Of a stretch of DNA of 64,000 nt, positions 25,946-34,206 are shown piece by piece. Source of the DNA: Altererythrobacter sp. BO-6 (lineage in GTDB: Bacteria > Pseudomonadota > Alphaproteobacteria > Sphingomonadales > Sphingomonadaceae). The notes under the pieces are model-generated. The model made no database searches. It had not been told where the DNA came from and saw only the letters and a list, made by a program, of their open reading frames with translations. How positions within the stretch are numbered: the stretch's first letter is position 1; each line of letters begins with the position of its first letter. The position numbers and the translations under genes are program-made. The stretch is taken from NCBI RefSeq assembly GCF_011047315.1, contig NZ_CP049259.1, forward strand, positions 1,488,001 through 1,552,000, in the 5' to 3' direction.

Positions 25946-26570
25946 CTAAATCCCGAAACTGCCCTTCAGCCCGTCGATCACATATTGCGCGGCGAGTGCC
26001 GCCAGCAGCACGCCCAGCAGGCGCGTGATAACCGCTTCGACCCGGTCGCCCAGCAGGCGGATCAGCGGCCCCGCAGCCACCAGCGATGCGGCGGTGATCA
26101 CCAGCACCGCGCCCAGTGCACCCAGCACCACCAGCGATCTCTTCAAGTCCCTCGGCCTCGTTCATGAGCAGCATGATCGCCGCGATCGCGCCCGGCCCGG
26201 CCAGCATCGGCATGGCCATGGGGAAGACCGAGACGTCCTCTATCTCCGGGCTGGCAGCGATTTTCTCCGCACGCTCCTCGCGCCGCTGGGTGCGCTTTTC
26301 GAACACCATGTCGAACGCGATGAAAAACAGCATCAGCCCGCCGGCGATACGGAAGCTGTTGAGCTCGATATGCAGCGCGGACAGCAAGTCTTCGCCGAAC
26401 AGCGCGAAAATCAGCAGGATGATAGTGGCGATGAAGCTCGCCCGCAGCGCCATGTTGCGCGCCTGCTGGCGGCTGGCGCCCTTGGTCAGCCCGGCATAGA
26501 TCGGCGCGCAGCCGGGCGGGTCGATCACCACGAACAGGGTGATGAAGGCAGAGACGAACAACTCGGTCAT
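25946..26570 (-). pseudogene. MarC-family integral membrane protein, frameshifted
   Basis: The first frame has the MarC family start MTELFVSAFITLFVVIDPPG, helices such as ASFIATIILLIFALFG and SFRIAGGLMLFFIAFDMVF, and the FPMAMPMLAGPGAIAAIMLL motif. It is lost after MNEAEGLEE at about 26135-26141. A second frame supplies the last part, LVVLGALGAVLVITAASLV and RLLGVLLAALAAQYVIDGLKG, which is the normal C-terminus. One base must be removed to join them. MarC proteins have six membrane helices and an unproven transport role. The gene closes the row argB-yggT-folD-lipoprotein-marC; its start is 3 nt after the lipoprotein stop. Confidence 0.82.
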
Positions 26571-26573
26571 GCT

Positions 26574-27350
26574 TCAGTTCGCGCTGCCAGCCACGGGGCG
26601 CGCAGACATGTCTTCATCGACGACGTTCTGCCATTTGCCGAGATAGAAATAGTCGACCACCACGCGCCGTTTGCCGCCCTCGCGGTGCTCCCAGCGCCAG
26701 CGCAGCGTGCCGTCGTCGGACACCTTGCCGCCATGGGTGAAATCATCGGCGAGCGAGAAGGCCGGCGGCGCGGGGATGGTGGTGCCGCCGCGCGGGCAAT
26801 CGGCGATGCCTGCCTTCACCGCGTCGATCGAGGTCACGACAATGTCGCCGTCCTCGATTGGCTTGGGCGGGGGCGGCTGCGGATCATCGGGCGTGCCAAC
26901 ATCATAGACCCATTTGTATTCGTTGTCTGACTGGCGTTCCCACACCGTGATGAAATTGCCGACGATGCCGTCGGGATCGCGAAAGCGGCCCTGGCTGACA
27001 GCGAGCGCGCCATTGCAGCTCATCCACACTGCGCGCGGTTCCCACTGCACCGGCTTTGCCGGGTTGCTTTGCGCGGCGAGCCATGGCTCCGCCACGATCG
27101 GCCCGTCGCGCCCGTGCATCACCGCGCCCGGCGCGGCGAAGGCACGGAAGGCGGTCCATTGCCCGTCCTCGCGGGCGGCGCGGGCAAAGGCGATTTCCCG
27201 CGCGACGATCTTGCCCGGCTGGGCCTCGCCCGGCGCACCGGCCAGCGCGCGATTGATGATCTGGTCGGGGATGCGCGGGCGCGGGTTCGAAGCGCAGGCC
27301 GCGAGGCTGGCAAGAGCAACACAGGCGATCAGCTTCTTCGCGGCGCTCAT
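26574..27350 (-). CDS. Lipoprotein of unknown function
   Basis: A 258-residue protein with a lipoprotein signal: [19 protein letters not shown], with the lipobox LAAC and Cys19 as the lipid-bearing residue. The mature part has ALAVSQGRF, a [20 protein letters not shown] segment, a proline-rich stretch (PQPPPPKP), then [10 protein letters not shown] and a C-terminal strand pair with [19 protein letters not shown]. The middle ([28 protein letters not shown]) recalls NTF2-like/DUF4440 proteins, but I do not assign it. Its ATG overlaps the folD stop (ATGA), so it is translationally coupled to folD. Confidence 0.72.
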   Translation of the reverse strand: MSAAKKLIACVALASLAACASNPRPRIPDQIINRALAGAPGEAQPGKIVAREIAFARAAREDGQWTAFRAFAAPGAVMHGRDGPIVAEPWLAAQSNPAKPVQWEPRAVWMSCNGALAVSQGRFRDPDGIVGNFITVWERQSDNEYKWVYDVGTPDDPQPPPPKPIEDGDIVVTSIDAVKAGIADCPRGGTTIPAPPAFSLADDFTHGGKVSDDGTLRWRWEHREGGKRRVVVDYFYLGKWQNVVDEDMSARPVAGSAN

Positions 27351-28241
27351 AATCCCTCCGGCACCGCAAGCGCTGCATTGCGATAGGCGGCGACGAGCGT
27401 GTTGCGCAGCAGCACCGCGATCGTCATCGGACCGACACCGCCGGGCACCGGCGTGATCGCGCCGGCGACAGCGCTTGCCTCGCCAAAGGCAACGTCGCCC
27501 ACGAGGCGGCCTTTCTCCGCGCCGGGTTCGGGCGACAAGCGATTGATTCCTGACATCGATCACGGTCGCGCCCGGCTTGAGCCAGTCGGCCTTGACCATC
27601 TCTGGCCGTCCGACGGCGGCGACGACGATATCCGCGCGGCGCACCACGGCGGGCAGGTCTTTCGTCCGGCTATGCGCGATGGTGACGGTGGCATTGGCAT
27701 CGAGCAGCAGCTGCGCCATCGGCTTGCCGACGATGTTGGAGCGCCCGATGACAACGGCCTCGAGGCCTGAAAGGTCGCCGTGCAGATCCTTCAGCAGCAT
27801 GATGCAGCCCAGTGGTGTGCAGGGCACGAAGCCGCTCTGGCCCACGCTCAGCCGCCCGGCGTTGATCACATGGAACCCGTCGACATCCTTGTCCGGGCTG
27901 ATGGCGGAGATGATCGCCTGCTCGTTGAGATGCTTGGGCAGCGGCAATTGCACCAGTATACCGTCGACCGCGGGATCATTATTCAGTTGTTCGACTAGCG
28001 CCAGCAACTCTGCCTCGCCGGTGTCGGCCGGCAGGCGGTGCTCGAAGCTCGCCATATTGGCGGCGAGTGTCGCCTTGCCCTTGCTGCCGACATAGACCTG
28101 GCTGGCCGGGTCTTCGCCCACCAGCACCACCGCCAGGCCCGCCTTGCGGCCCGAGGCATCTTCAAACTTCGCGGCAAGGTCGCCCACCCGTTCGCGCAGG
28201 CGCGCGGCAAAAGCCTTGCCGTCGATCAGCGCCGCACCCAT
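27347..28241 (-). pseudogene. folD: Bifunctional methylenetetrahydrofolate dehydrogenase/cyclohydrolase, frameshifted
   Basis: FolD interconverts methylene-, methenyl- and formyl-tetrahydrofolate and is normally essential. The N-terminal part is complete: [20 protein letters not shown], the catalytic Lys in [44 protein letters not shown] and the nucleotide loop [18 protein letters not shown]. The frame leaves the family at VIDV (about 27550). The C-terminus [34 protein letters not shown] is in another frame and is restored by removing one base in GTCAGGAATC. Its TGA overlaps the lipoprotein start. A break in such a gene is best explained by a sequencing insertion. Confidence 0.9.
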
Positions 28242-28245
28242 CGGC

Positions 28246-28548
28246 TCAGGCCGCCCGGATGACGCTGCTCAGCACGATCAGCACGATCTGCAGCACGATG
28301 ATCAGCACCAGTGGCGAGAAATCGATCGCGCCCGTTTGCGGCATCAGATTGCGGATCGGCCGCAGCACCGGCTCGAGCAGGCGATTGATCGAATTGTAAA
28401 AGGCCATCAGGAAGTCGTTCGAGGTATTGACGACGTTGAAGGCGAACAGCAGTCCGATCACGAACTGCACGATGATCAGCATCACCAGCACATTGGTGAG
28501 CAGCGAGATGATTTCGTAGATCGCGTAAAGAGCCTGCATGGTACCCAT
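28246..28548 (-). CDS. YggT-family membrane protein
   Basis: A 100-residue protein with two hydrophobic segments ([20 protein letters not shown] and [21 protein letters not shown]), the layout of YggT proteins. The loop between them carries the family motif [16 protein letters not shown]. YggT proteins are linked to cell-division-site or osmotic functions in some bacteria, but the activity is unknown. It lies between argB and folD, ending 4 nt before the folD start, so it is probably in the same transcript. Confidence 0.88.
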   Translation of the reverse strand: MGTMQALYAIYEIISLLTNVLVMLIIVQFVIGLLFAFNVVNTSNDFLMAFYNSINRLLEPVLRPIRNLMPQTGAIDFSPLVLIIVLQIVLIVLSSVIRAA

Positions 28549-28636
28549 TTTCCGTATTGTGCGTCCCGTATGCGTGTTACATCAGTAATACGCTTGAGGC
28601 CAGCCCTGCGGTTGAAGCCTTGCGCTAGCGTAACTG

Positions 28637-29533
28637 TCAGGCCCGCACCAGCGTTCCCGCGCCGCGCGCTGTGAAGAATTCGAGCAGCATCGCATGCGGC
28701 ACCCGTCCATCGAGCACCACTGCCGCCTCGCAGCCGGATTCCACCGCCTTCACGCAGGTTTCGAGCTTGGGGATCATCCCGCCCGAAATCGTGCCGTCTT
28801 CACGCAGCCGGGCGATATCCGCCGGGGTGAGGTCCGTCATCAGCTGCCCCTGCTTGTCGAGCACGCCAGTGACATCGGTCAGCAGGAACAGCCGCGCCGC
28901 GCCCAGCGCCGCCGCGATCGCGCCAGCCATGGTATCGGCATTGATGTTGTAGGTATGCCCGTCCGCGCCCGCGCCGATCGGGGCGATAATCGGGATCATG
29001 CCCGCAGCCACTGCCGTATCGATGATCGCGGTGTCGACCGTCTCCGGCTCGCCCACGAAACCCAGGTCCACCGCCTGTTCGATATTGCTGTCCGGATCGC
29101 GCGTGGTGCGGCTGACCTTGCGCGCTGTCACCAGCCCGCCGTCCTTGCCCGAAATGCCGATTGCCTTGCCGCCCGCGCCGGCGATCCAGCCGACCAGCTG
29201 CTTGTTGATCGCGCCCGACAGCACCATTTCCGCGACTTCCGCAGTCGCCTTGTCGGTCACGCGCAGCCCGTCGACAAAGGTGCTTTCGACGCCCAGCTTC
29301 TTCAGCATCTCGCCGATCTGCGGCCCGCCGCCATGCACCACCACCGGGTTGATGCCGACCGCCTTCAGCAGGACGATATCCTCCGCGAAGTCGCGCGCCG
29401 CCTCCGGGTCGCCCATGGCATGGCCGCCATATTTCACCACGAAGGTGCGCCCGGCATAGCGCTGGAAATAGGGCAGCGCCTCAATCAGCACTTCAGCCTT
29501 TGCCAGCATGTTCGGATCGCTGCTTGCGCTCAT
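28637..29533 (-). CDS. argB: N-acetylglutamate kinase
   Basis: A 298-residue amino-acid-kinase-family enzyme that phosphorylates N-acetyl-L-glutamate in arginine synthesis. Motifs include [14 protein letters not shown] near the N-terminus, [18 protein letters not shown] (substrate loop), [37 protein letters not shown] and the ATP-site segment [18 protein letters not shown]. An N-terminal extension (about 20 residues, with [13 protein letters not shown]) is the type found in arginine-sensitive NAGK, so feedback inhibition by arginine is plausible. It is the first gene of the minus-strand row leading to yggT and folD. Confidence 0.95.
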   Translation of the reverse strand: MSASSDPNMLAKAEVLIEALPYFQRYAGRTFVVKYGGHAMGDPEAARDFAEDIVLLKAVGINPVVVHGGGPQIGEMLKKLGVESTFVDGLRVTDKATAEVAEMVLSGAINKQLVGWIAGAGGKAIGISGKDGGLVTARKVSRTTRDPDSNIEQAVDLGFVGEPETVDTAIIDTAVAAGMIPIIAPIGAGADGHTYNINADTMAGAIAAALGAARLFLLTDVTGVLDKQGQLMTDLTPADIARLREDGTISGGMIPKLETCVKAVESGCEAAVVLDGRVPHAMLLEFFTARGAGTLVRA

Positions 29534-29645
29534 CCGGGGTCACTCCGTTGCGTTCTTTCGGCGCGCTTAGCGGCTTGGCGGGGAACTGGCAATTTCGCAG
29601 AGCTTGGCCAAGACTTTTCCGCCGCCGCCGTGTTAAGCCCAGCGC

Positions 29646-30185
29646 ATGCCCAAACGCCGCCGCCGCAACCGCAGTCCGCGCCGCTCCCGCTGGATCAGCT
29701 GGTGGGTGCTGTGGCGCATCCCCGTGCTGCTGACCGTGCTGATGCTGGCCTGGTGGTTCCTCTATCGCCCGATCGCCGCGAACATGGGGGAATGGAGCCG
29801 GGTGAGCCAGCGCTTCGACATTTGCGGCACCCGCGGGCGCGGATTTGCCTGCGTCAGTGACGGCGACACGGTGACGCTGGGCTATGGCTCCGAAGCCCGC
29901 CGCATCCGGCTGACCGGGTTCGACGCGCCGGAGATCGAAGGCGCCTGCCCCGCCGAAAGCGCCGCCGCCCTGCGTGCACAGGCGGAGCTGCGCGCCTGGC
30001 TCAACCGCGGCACGTTCGAATGGGACGGCGGGGCCGACCCGCCGCGCGACCGCTATGGCCGCGAACTGCGCGCCGTGCGCCGCACCGCGCCCGATGGCAG
30101 CCGGCAGACGCTTGCCGACCACATGATAGCCGCCGACCTTGCCGAGGGGCCCGGCCCGTGGGAGCGGCAGGACTGGTGCGACTGA
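29646..30185 (+). CDS. Membrane-anchored thermonuclease-like (SNase fold) protein
   Basis: A 179-residue protein. A basic N-terminus (KRRRRNRSPRRSR) is followed by one hydrophobic helix (WWVLWRIPVLLTVLMLAWWF, about 19-38) and then an SNase-like OB-fold domain. The active-site pattern of micrococcal nuclease is recognisable: VSDGDTVTL (calcium Asp), IRLTGFDAPEIEG with Arg, Asp and Glu, and DRYGREL, with the second Arg in this region. Nuclease activity outside the inner membrane is possible but not certain. It is divergent from argB and convergent with the DUF465 gene, with a 21-nt gap. Confidence 0.82.
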   Translation: MPKRRRRNRSPRRSRWISWWVLWRIPVLLTVLMLAWWFLYRPIAANMGEWSRVSQRFDICGTRGRGFACVSDGDTVTLGYGSEARRIRLTGFDAPEIEGACPAESAAALRAQAELRAWLNRGTFEWDGGADPPRDRYGRELRAVRRTAPDGSRQTLADHMIAADLAEGPGPWERQDWCD

Positions 30186-30206
30186 CGCGCGACTGGCGCC
30201 GCCGGT

Positions 30207-30464
30207 TCAACCCGCGCTTTGCTTCGCCTTGTTGAGCAGCGCGGTAATCTCGTCGAGCATCGCCAGCCGCTGCTTCTTCAGCTCCTCGGCATGGGCGTCG
30301 CTCAGCGCTTCGATTTCGGCTTCGTTGCGGTGGAGCGTGCGGTTGATCTCGTGATAGCGCTCGGCCAGGTTGGCAAAGTGCCGGTCATCCACCTTCATGC
30401 GGGTGAGCAGGTCGCGATCGCGCCTGAAGATTTCAGTCAGTTCGTTGGGTGTATGCTGGGACAT
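30207..30464 (-). CDS. DUF465/YdcH-family small coiled-coil protein
   Basis: An 85-residue helical protein of the DUF465 (YdcH) family. The family core is FANLAERYHEINRTLHRNEAE then LKKQRLAMLDEITALL, an antiparallel two-helix coiled coil. The ATG at 30464 has AGAGG upstream on the coding strand; longer versions run into the regulatory module. Such proteins are common in proteobacteria with unknown function. Its upstream region carries regulatory module B (30565-30719), about 100 nt from the start codon, in the same orientation as module A has to its gene. Confidence 0.85.
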   Translation of the reverse strand: MSQHTPNELTEIFRRDRDLLTRMKVDDRHFANLAERYHEINRTLHRNEAEIEALSDAHAEELKKQRLAMLDEITALLNKAKQSAG

Positions 30465-30564
30465 TAGGGTGCCTCTTTCATCGGTGGTGATGCGGAGACT
30501 ATGGCGCAGAGTCGCCGGGCGCACCTTGAGCGAGGTCAAATTTCACCCCATCGAATCCAACCCG

Positions 30565-30719
30565 ATGGAACACATGGAACACGGTCTAAAGGCAAAAAGC
30601 GCCCTTCTGTGACTCTGGCTGCGAAAAGTGTGACTTTAGGCCGCAAAGTGTGACTGTGCGGCGCGAAAGCGTGACCTTGTGGCGCGCGGAGTGTTACCTT
30701 CAGGCGGGCAATGTGTGAC
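30565..30719 (-). promoter_or_regulatory. Regulatory module B: six GTCACAC-type units plus doubled GTTCCAT
   Basis: On the + strand, GTGTGAC-like heptamers start at 30607 (CTGTGAC), 30628, 30648, 30669 (GCGTGAC), 30691 (GTGTTAC) and 30713, spaced 20-22 nt. Read on the minus strand toward the DUF465 gene, the last unit is followed, 33 nt from its start, by GTGTTCCATGTGTTCCAT (30582-30565), which matches module A almost base for base. The segment AAAAGTGTGACTTTAGG is identical in both modules. Orientation relative to the downstream gene, unit spacing and gap to GTTCC are all conserved, which points to one regulator for both genes (inference). Confidence 0.7.
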
Positions 30720-30823
30720 CTTGCGGCGGGACGAGCGGATGCGGGCATGGCCGCGAACCTAGCCCGGGCGGGGGCAAGTAGGAAAATGGCATCGAGCGCA
30801 GGGGTGCGCTAAAGCCCGTGCGC

Positions 30824-31234
30824 ATGAACGCTGCCCAGAAAGATATCGTCAGGGCCGGAGCGGCCTATTGGGCGCTGATCTTCGCGCTGGGGTTTGTGCT
30901 GGGCACAGTGCGAACGCTGTGGAGTGCAGCGGCGCTGGGCGAGACCGCTTTCATCCTGATCGAAGTGCCGGTGATGCTGGCGGCAAGCTGGCTGGCGGCG
31001 CGCTGGCTGGTGGCGCGGTTCGGGATTGCGAGCCGCGGCGCGGCAATGGGCATGGGCGCGCTCGCCTTTGCGCTGCTGATGGTGGCCGAGATGGCGCTGA
31101 CCGCTGCGCTGGGCGGGAACGTGGCGCGCTGGATCGCGGGTCTGTTCGCGCCGCCCGGGCTGTACGGGTTTCTGGGCCAGATCGCGTTCGGGCTAATGCC
31201 GTGGATCGTTGTGCGGCCTGAGCAGCGCCATTGA
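30824..31234 (+). CDS. Small integral membrane protein of unknown function
   Basis: A 136-residue hydrophobic protein with about four membrane helices: AAYWALIFALGFVLGTVRTL, FILIEVPVMLAASWLAARWL, MGMGALAFALLMVAEMALTA and the last near 108-128 (FLGQIAFGLMPWIVV). No family name is recognised. An in-frame GTG six bases upstream could also be the start; ATG 30824 is preferred. The gene lies between regulatory module B, which points away from it, and the 200-bp tandem repeats. Confidence 0.65.
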   Translation: MNAAQKDIVRAGAAYWALIFALGFVLGTVRTLWSAAALGETAFILIEVPVMLAASWLAARWLVARFGIASRGAAMGMGALAFALLMVAEMALTAALGGNVARWIAGLFAPPGLYGFLGQIAFGLMPWIVVRPEQRH

Positions 31235-31270
31235 TGGCGCGTGGCGATGGGCGGGTGTTAGTATCCTGTT

Positions 31271-31870
31271 CGTCATTCCCGCGAACGCGGGAATCCAGAG
31301 CAAAGAAGAAGCTGGACCCCGGATCAAGTCCGGGGTGACGAATTGGTTCACGCTAAGGCGCTAAGTCGCAAAGGGCTTGGCGGCACGCGCCCAATCAATC
31401 TTCGTGCCTTTGCGCCTTTGCGTGAGGAATTAAGCGCGCTGTCACCGGAACTCGGTGTTAGTCCCCCGTTCGTCATTCCCGCGAACGCGGGAATCCAGAG
31501 CAAAGAAGAAGCTGGACCCCGGATCAAGTCCGGGGTGACGAATTGGTTCACGCGAAGGCGCCAAGTCGCGAAGGGCTTAGCGGCGCGCACCCAACCAATC
31601 TTCGTGCCTTTGCGCCTTTGCGTGAGGAATTAAATGCACTGTCACCGGAACTCGGTGTTAGTCTCCTGTTCGTCATTCCCGCGAACGCGGGAATCCAGAG
31701 CAAAGAAGAAGCTGGACCCCGGATCAAGTCCGGGGTGACGAATTGGTTCACGCTAAGGCGCTAAGTCGCAAAGGGCTTGGCGGCACGCGCCCAATCAATC
31801 TTCGTGCCTTTGCGCCTTTGCGTGAGGAATTCAGTGCACTGTCACCGGAATTCGGAATTCTCGAGTGAAA
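31271..31870. repeat. Three tandem copies of a 200-bp composite repeat
   Basis: The same 200-bp unit starts at 31271, 31471 and 31671, an exact period. Each unit contains three hairpins. The first is ATTCCCGCG-AA-CGCGGGAAT. The second is ACCCCGGA-TCAAG-TCCGGGGT. The third is a longer imperfect palindrome built from TTCACGCTAAGGCGC and its partner CCTTTGCGCCTTTGCGTGA. The first two are well-known forms of alphaproteobacterial extragenic palindromes. Copies 1 and 3 agree in a segment (about 31345-31400 and 31745-31800) where copy 2 has about ten substitutions. Open frames in the repeats are not genes. The last copy decays near 31855. Confidence 0.9.
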
Positions 31871-31872
31871 TA

Positions 31873-32901
31873 TCAACTTAGCCACTGGAATAGGAAGGAA
31901 GCGGCAACAGCTGAGGAAACAGAGATTGTCCAAGACAAAAGACTCGGCCAAATCTGGCCCACTAGCCGCGGGCGATCATGCTGTGCGTCCAACTGGAAAT
32001 TGGGCACCAAGCGGTCCGCAATCTTGTTTGCTCCGACGATCAATCCAACAACGCCCAAAATAAAGTAGGCTCTCTCAGGGAGCGCCAAATCGGGCATGGC
32101 GACCAATGCGGCCAACAGAATTAGCGCATTGAAGTTAAGTTTGTGCTTTCCAATGGCTGTTGATAGGTTTTGCTGGCGACGTCTTAGTGACGATGCTGTA
32201 GCTTCTACCTCACCCAACACCCATGCTTCATCTGGCCCTTGAGCCGTAATACGATTGAAGCTTTGCCCCAAATCGATGGTCAAAGACCGGGTCAATCCGC
32301 TACCCGTAGGAGTGTTGACGGAGAATTTGATCCAATCAAGCTTTTCAAGTTGGCTAATGTGATCTTCGAATTGATCGTCGAAACGGGCAAGTTCCGCTCC
32401 TCGATCAATGTGTGTAACCACAATCCTAGAGCCGGAAAATTTGCGCCTGAGATTCGCCAAAATTTCAACCAGGTCGGTCCGATAAAGACGTAAGGCACCC
32501 AAGTCTCGATTTGAGGTATATAACTGCTCCGGTCCGCTGGCCATCGCTGCAACAGCCGATCCGAGATGCGGGAAGAGATTAAAAGTTCCACCCGTTCCGA
32601 TTGAGGAACTCCAATCGCCTTGGAGCTCGCCTCTCGATCCAAATGATGCTTTTGCTTCGATTGTTCCTTGTTCAAACCCCTCAATCTGATCTTTTGGCGA
32701 TCCGGCGATCAAAATCTGATGGCCTGAAATAGTGACTTCTACGAGATACTCGGAAACGCCAAAGTTATCATCAGATATGCGAAGTAGCGCCCGCCGAGCA
32801 GTAGCATCTTCCTCGATGCTGTCCAAAGCAAGATGTAGACGGCCCGTGTTAGTGCCGAAAAGGTGCCCCACCCAATGTGGGGCTAGTGCCTTAAGCTCCA
32901 T
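31873..32901 (-). CDS. Membrane protein of unknown function, lower GC, abutting nrdB
   Basis: A 342-residue protein. The first 240 residues look soluble and beta-rich. The C-terminal 100 residues hold three likely membrane helices (FNALILLAALVAMPDLAL, AYFILGVVGLIVGANKI, TISVSSAVAASFLFQWL). No family is recognised. Its ATG directly follows the nrdB stop (TAGATG, no spacer), so it would be translated by re-initiation after nrdB. Base composition is clearly less GC-rich than nrdB, and the 3' end meets the 200-bp repeat array. This suggests insertion of foreign DNA between nrdB and the repeats (inference). Confidence 0.68.
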   Translation of the reverse strand: MELKALAPHWVGHLFGTNTGRLHLALDSIEEDATARRALLRISDDNFGVSEYLVEVTISGHQILIAGSPKDQIEGFEQGTIEAKASFGSRGELQGDWSSSIGTGGTFNLFPHLGSAVAAMASGPEQLYTSNRDLGALRLYRTDLVEILANLRRKFSGSRIVVTHIDRGAELARFDDQFEDHISQLEKLDWIKFSVNTPTGSGLTRSLTIDLGQSFNRITAQGPDEAWVLGEVEATASSLRRRQQNLSTAIGKHKLNFNALILLAALVAMPDLALPERAYFILGVVGLIVGANKIADRLVPNFQLDAQHDRPRLVGQIWPSLLSWTISVSSAVAASFLFQWLS

Positions 32902-33969
32902 CTACTCCGCCGCCTGCACGCCCTCCGCACCAGCATCGCCGAACAGGCCCGGGCCGTCGTCTTCCAGCGCGCCGGCTTCGTTCGCGGCTTTCGCCTTCTG
33001 GCGCTTGTCGAAGCTCGCCCACACGTCGTTCCAGTTGCCGCGGGTCGCCGCCTTCGAATATTCGGTCGCGCGGGTTTCGAAGAAGTTGGCGTGCTCCACC
33101 CCGTTGAGCAGCGGGGCAAGCCAGGGCAGCGGGTGATCGTCGATCATGTAGATCGGCTGCAGGCCCAGCTGGCCGAGGCGCCAGTCGGCGATATAGCGGA
33201 TATACTTCTTGATTTCCTTCGCGGTCATGCCGGAAACCGGCCCCATCTCGAAGGCGAGATCGATGAAATTGTCTTCCAGCCGCACCGACTTCTGGCAGAT
33301 GTCGATGATGTCTTCCTTCACCGCCTTGGTGTAGCAATCGCGCTCGCGCACGAATTCGTGGAACAGCCGCACGATCCCCTCGCAGTGCAGGCTTTCATCG
33401 CGGACCGACCAGCTGACGATCTGGCCCATGCCCTTCATCTTGTTGAAGCGCGGGAAGTTCATCAGCATGGCGAAGCTGGCGAACAGCTGCATCCCTTCGG
33501 TGAAGCCGCCGAAGGCCGCCAGCGTGCGGGCGATATCTTCGTCCGTGTCGACGCCGAAGATCTGCAGGTAATCGTGCTTGTCCTTCATTTCCTCATATTC
33601 GAGGAAGGCGGAATATTCGCTTTCGGGCATGCCGATCGTGTCGAGCAGGTGCGAATAGGCCGCGATGTGGACCGTTTCCATATTGCTGAACGCGGTCAGC
33701 ATCATCTTGATCTCGGTCGGCTTGAACACGCGGCCGTATTTGTCGTGATAGCAATCCTGCACTTCCACGTCCGCCTGGGTGAAGAAGCGGAAGATTTGCG
33801 TCAGCAGATTGCGCTCATGCTCGGTGATTTTCTGGGCCCAGTCGCGGCAATCCTCGCCCAGAGGAACCTCCTCGGGCATCCAGTGGATCTGCTGCTGGCG
33901 TTTCCAGAACTCGTAAGCCCACGGATATTCAAAGGGCTTGTAGGTCTTACGAGCTTCGAGCAACGACAT
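32902..33969 (-). CDS. nrdB: Class Ia ribonucleotide reductase, beta subunit
   Basis: A 355-residue R2 protein that holds the diiron-tyrosyl radical. Iron-ligand and radical segments are seen: TEHERNLLTQIFRFF, DVEVQDCYHDKY, FSNMETVHIAAYSHLLDTIG (Glu and His ligands and the radical Tyr), EGMQLFASFAMLMNFPR and SWSVRDESLHCEGIVRLFHEF. No N-terminal ATP-cone is present. The ATG at 33969 has GGAG upstream. nrdA is 6.7 kb away on the same strand rather than adjacent, so the two subunits are expressed from separate units. The gene directly downstream starts at the base after its stop. Confidence 0.95.
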   Translation of the reverse strand: MSLLEARKTYKPFEYPWAYEFWKRQQQIHWMPEEVPLGEDCRDWAQKITEHERNLLTQIFRFFTQADVEVQDCYHDKYGRVFKPTEIKMMLTAFSNMETVHIAAYSHLLDTIGMPESEYSAFLEYEEMKDKHDYLQIFGVDTDEDIARTLAAFGGFTEGMQLFASFAMLMNFPRFNKMKGMGQIVSWSVRDESLHCEGIVRLFHEFVRERDCYTKAVKEDIIDICQKSVRLEDNFIDLAFEMGPVSGMTAKEIKKYIRYIADWRLGQLGLQPIYMIDDHPLPWLAPLLNGVEHANFFETRATEYSKAATRGNWNDVWASFDKRQKAKAANEAGALEDDGPGLFGDAGAEGVQAAE

Positions 33970-34206
33970 CTGGTGTTCTCCGTGAATCAGTCCGAACTTC
34001 CAATATAGGGAATCATGCGCCCGAAACGAAGGCAAGAAGGGTGTTTCGGCTGGGGATAGAACGTGCTTTTTTTGAGTCGAGCGGTGGGCGCTTGCGCGGC
34101 GTGCAACCGGGGTGTTGCAGGCGGCGCAAGCGGGGCCCTTGCCTAATTTGCGGGCGCGGGCCAATGGTCGCGCTTTCCACCGGCAGCAAAGGCATGCACT
34201 GAGGCC

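Noticed and set aside
31271-31870. Small proteins in the 200-bp repeats
   Set aside because: The open frames are made of palindromic repeat DNA, recur in each copy on both strands and lack ribosome sites.
31271-32901. Insertion sequence or prophage
   Set aside because: No transposase, integrase, phage protein or target-site duplication was found here or elsewhere in the window.
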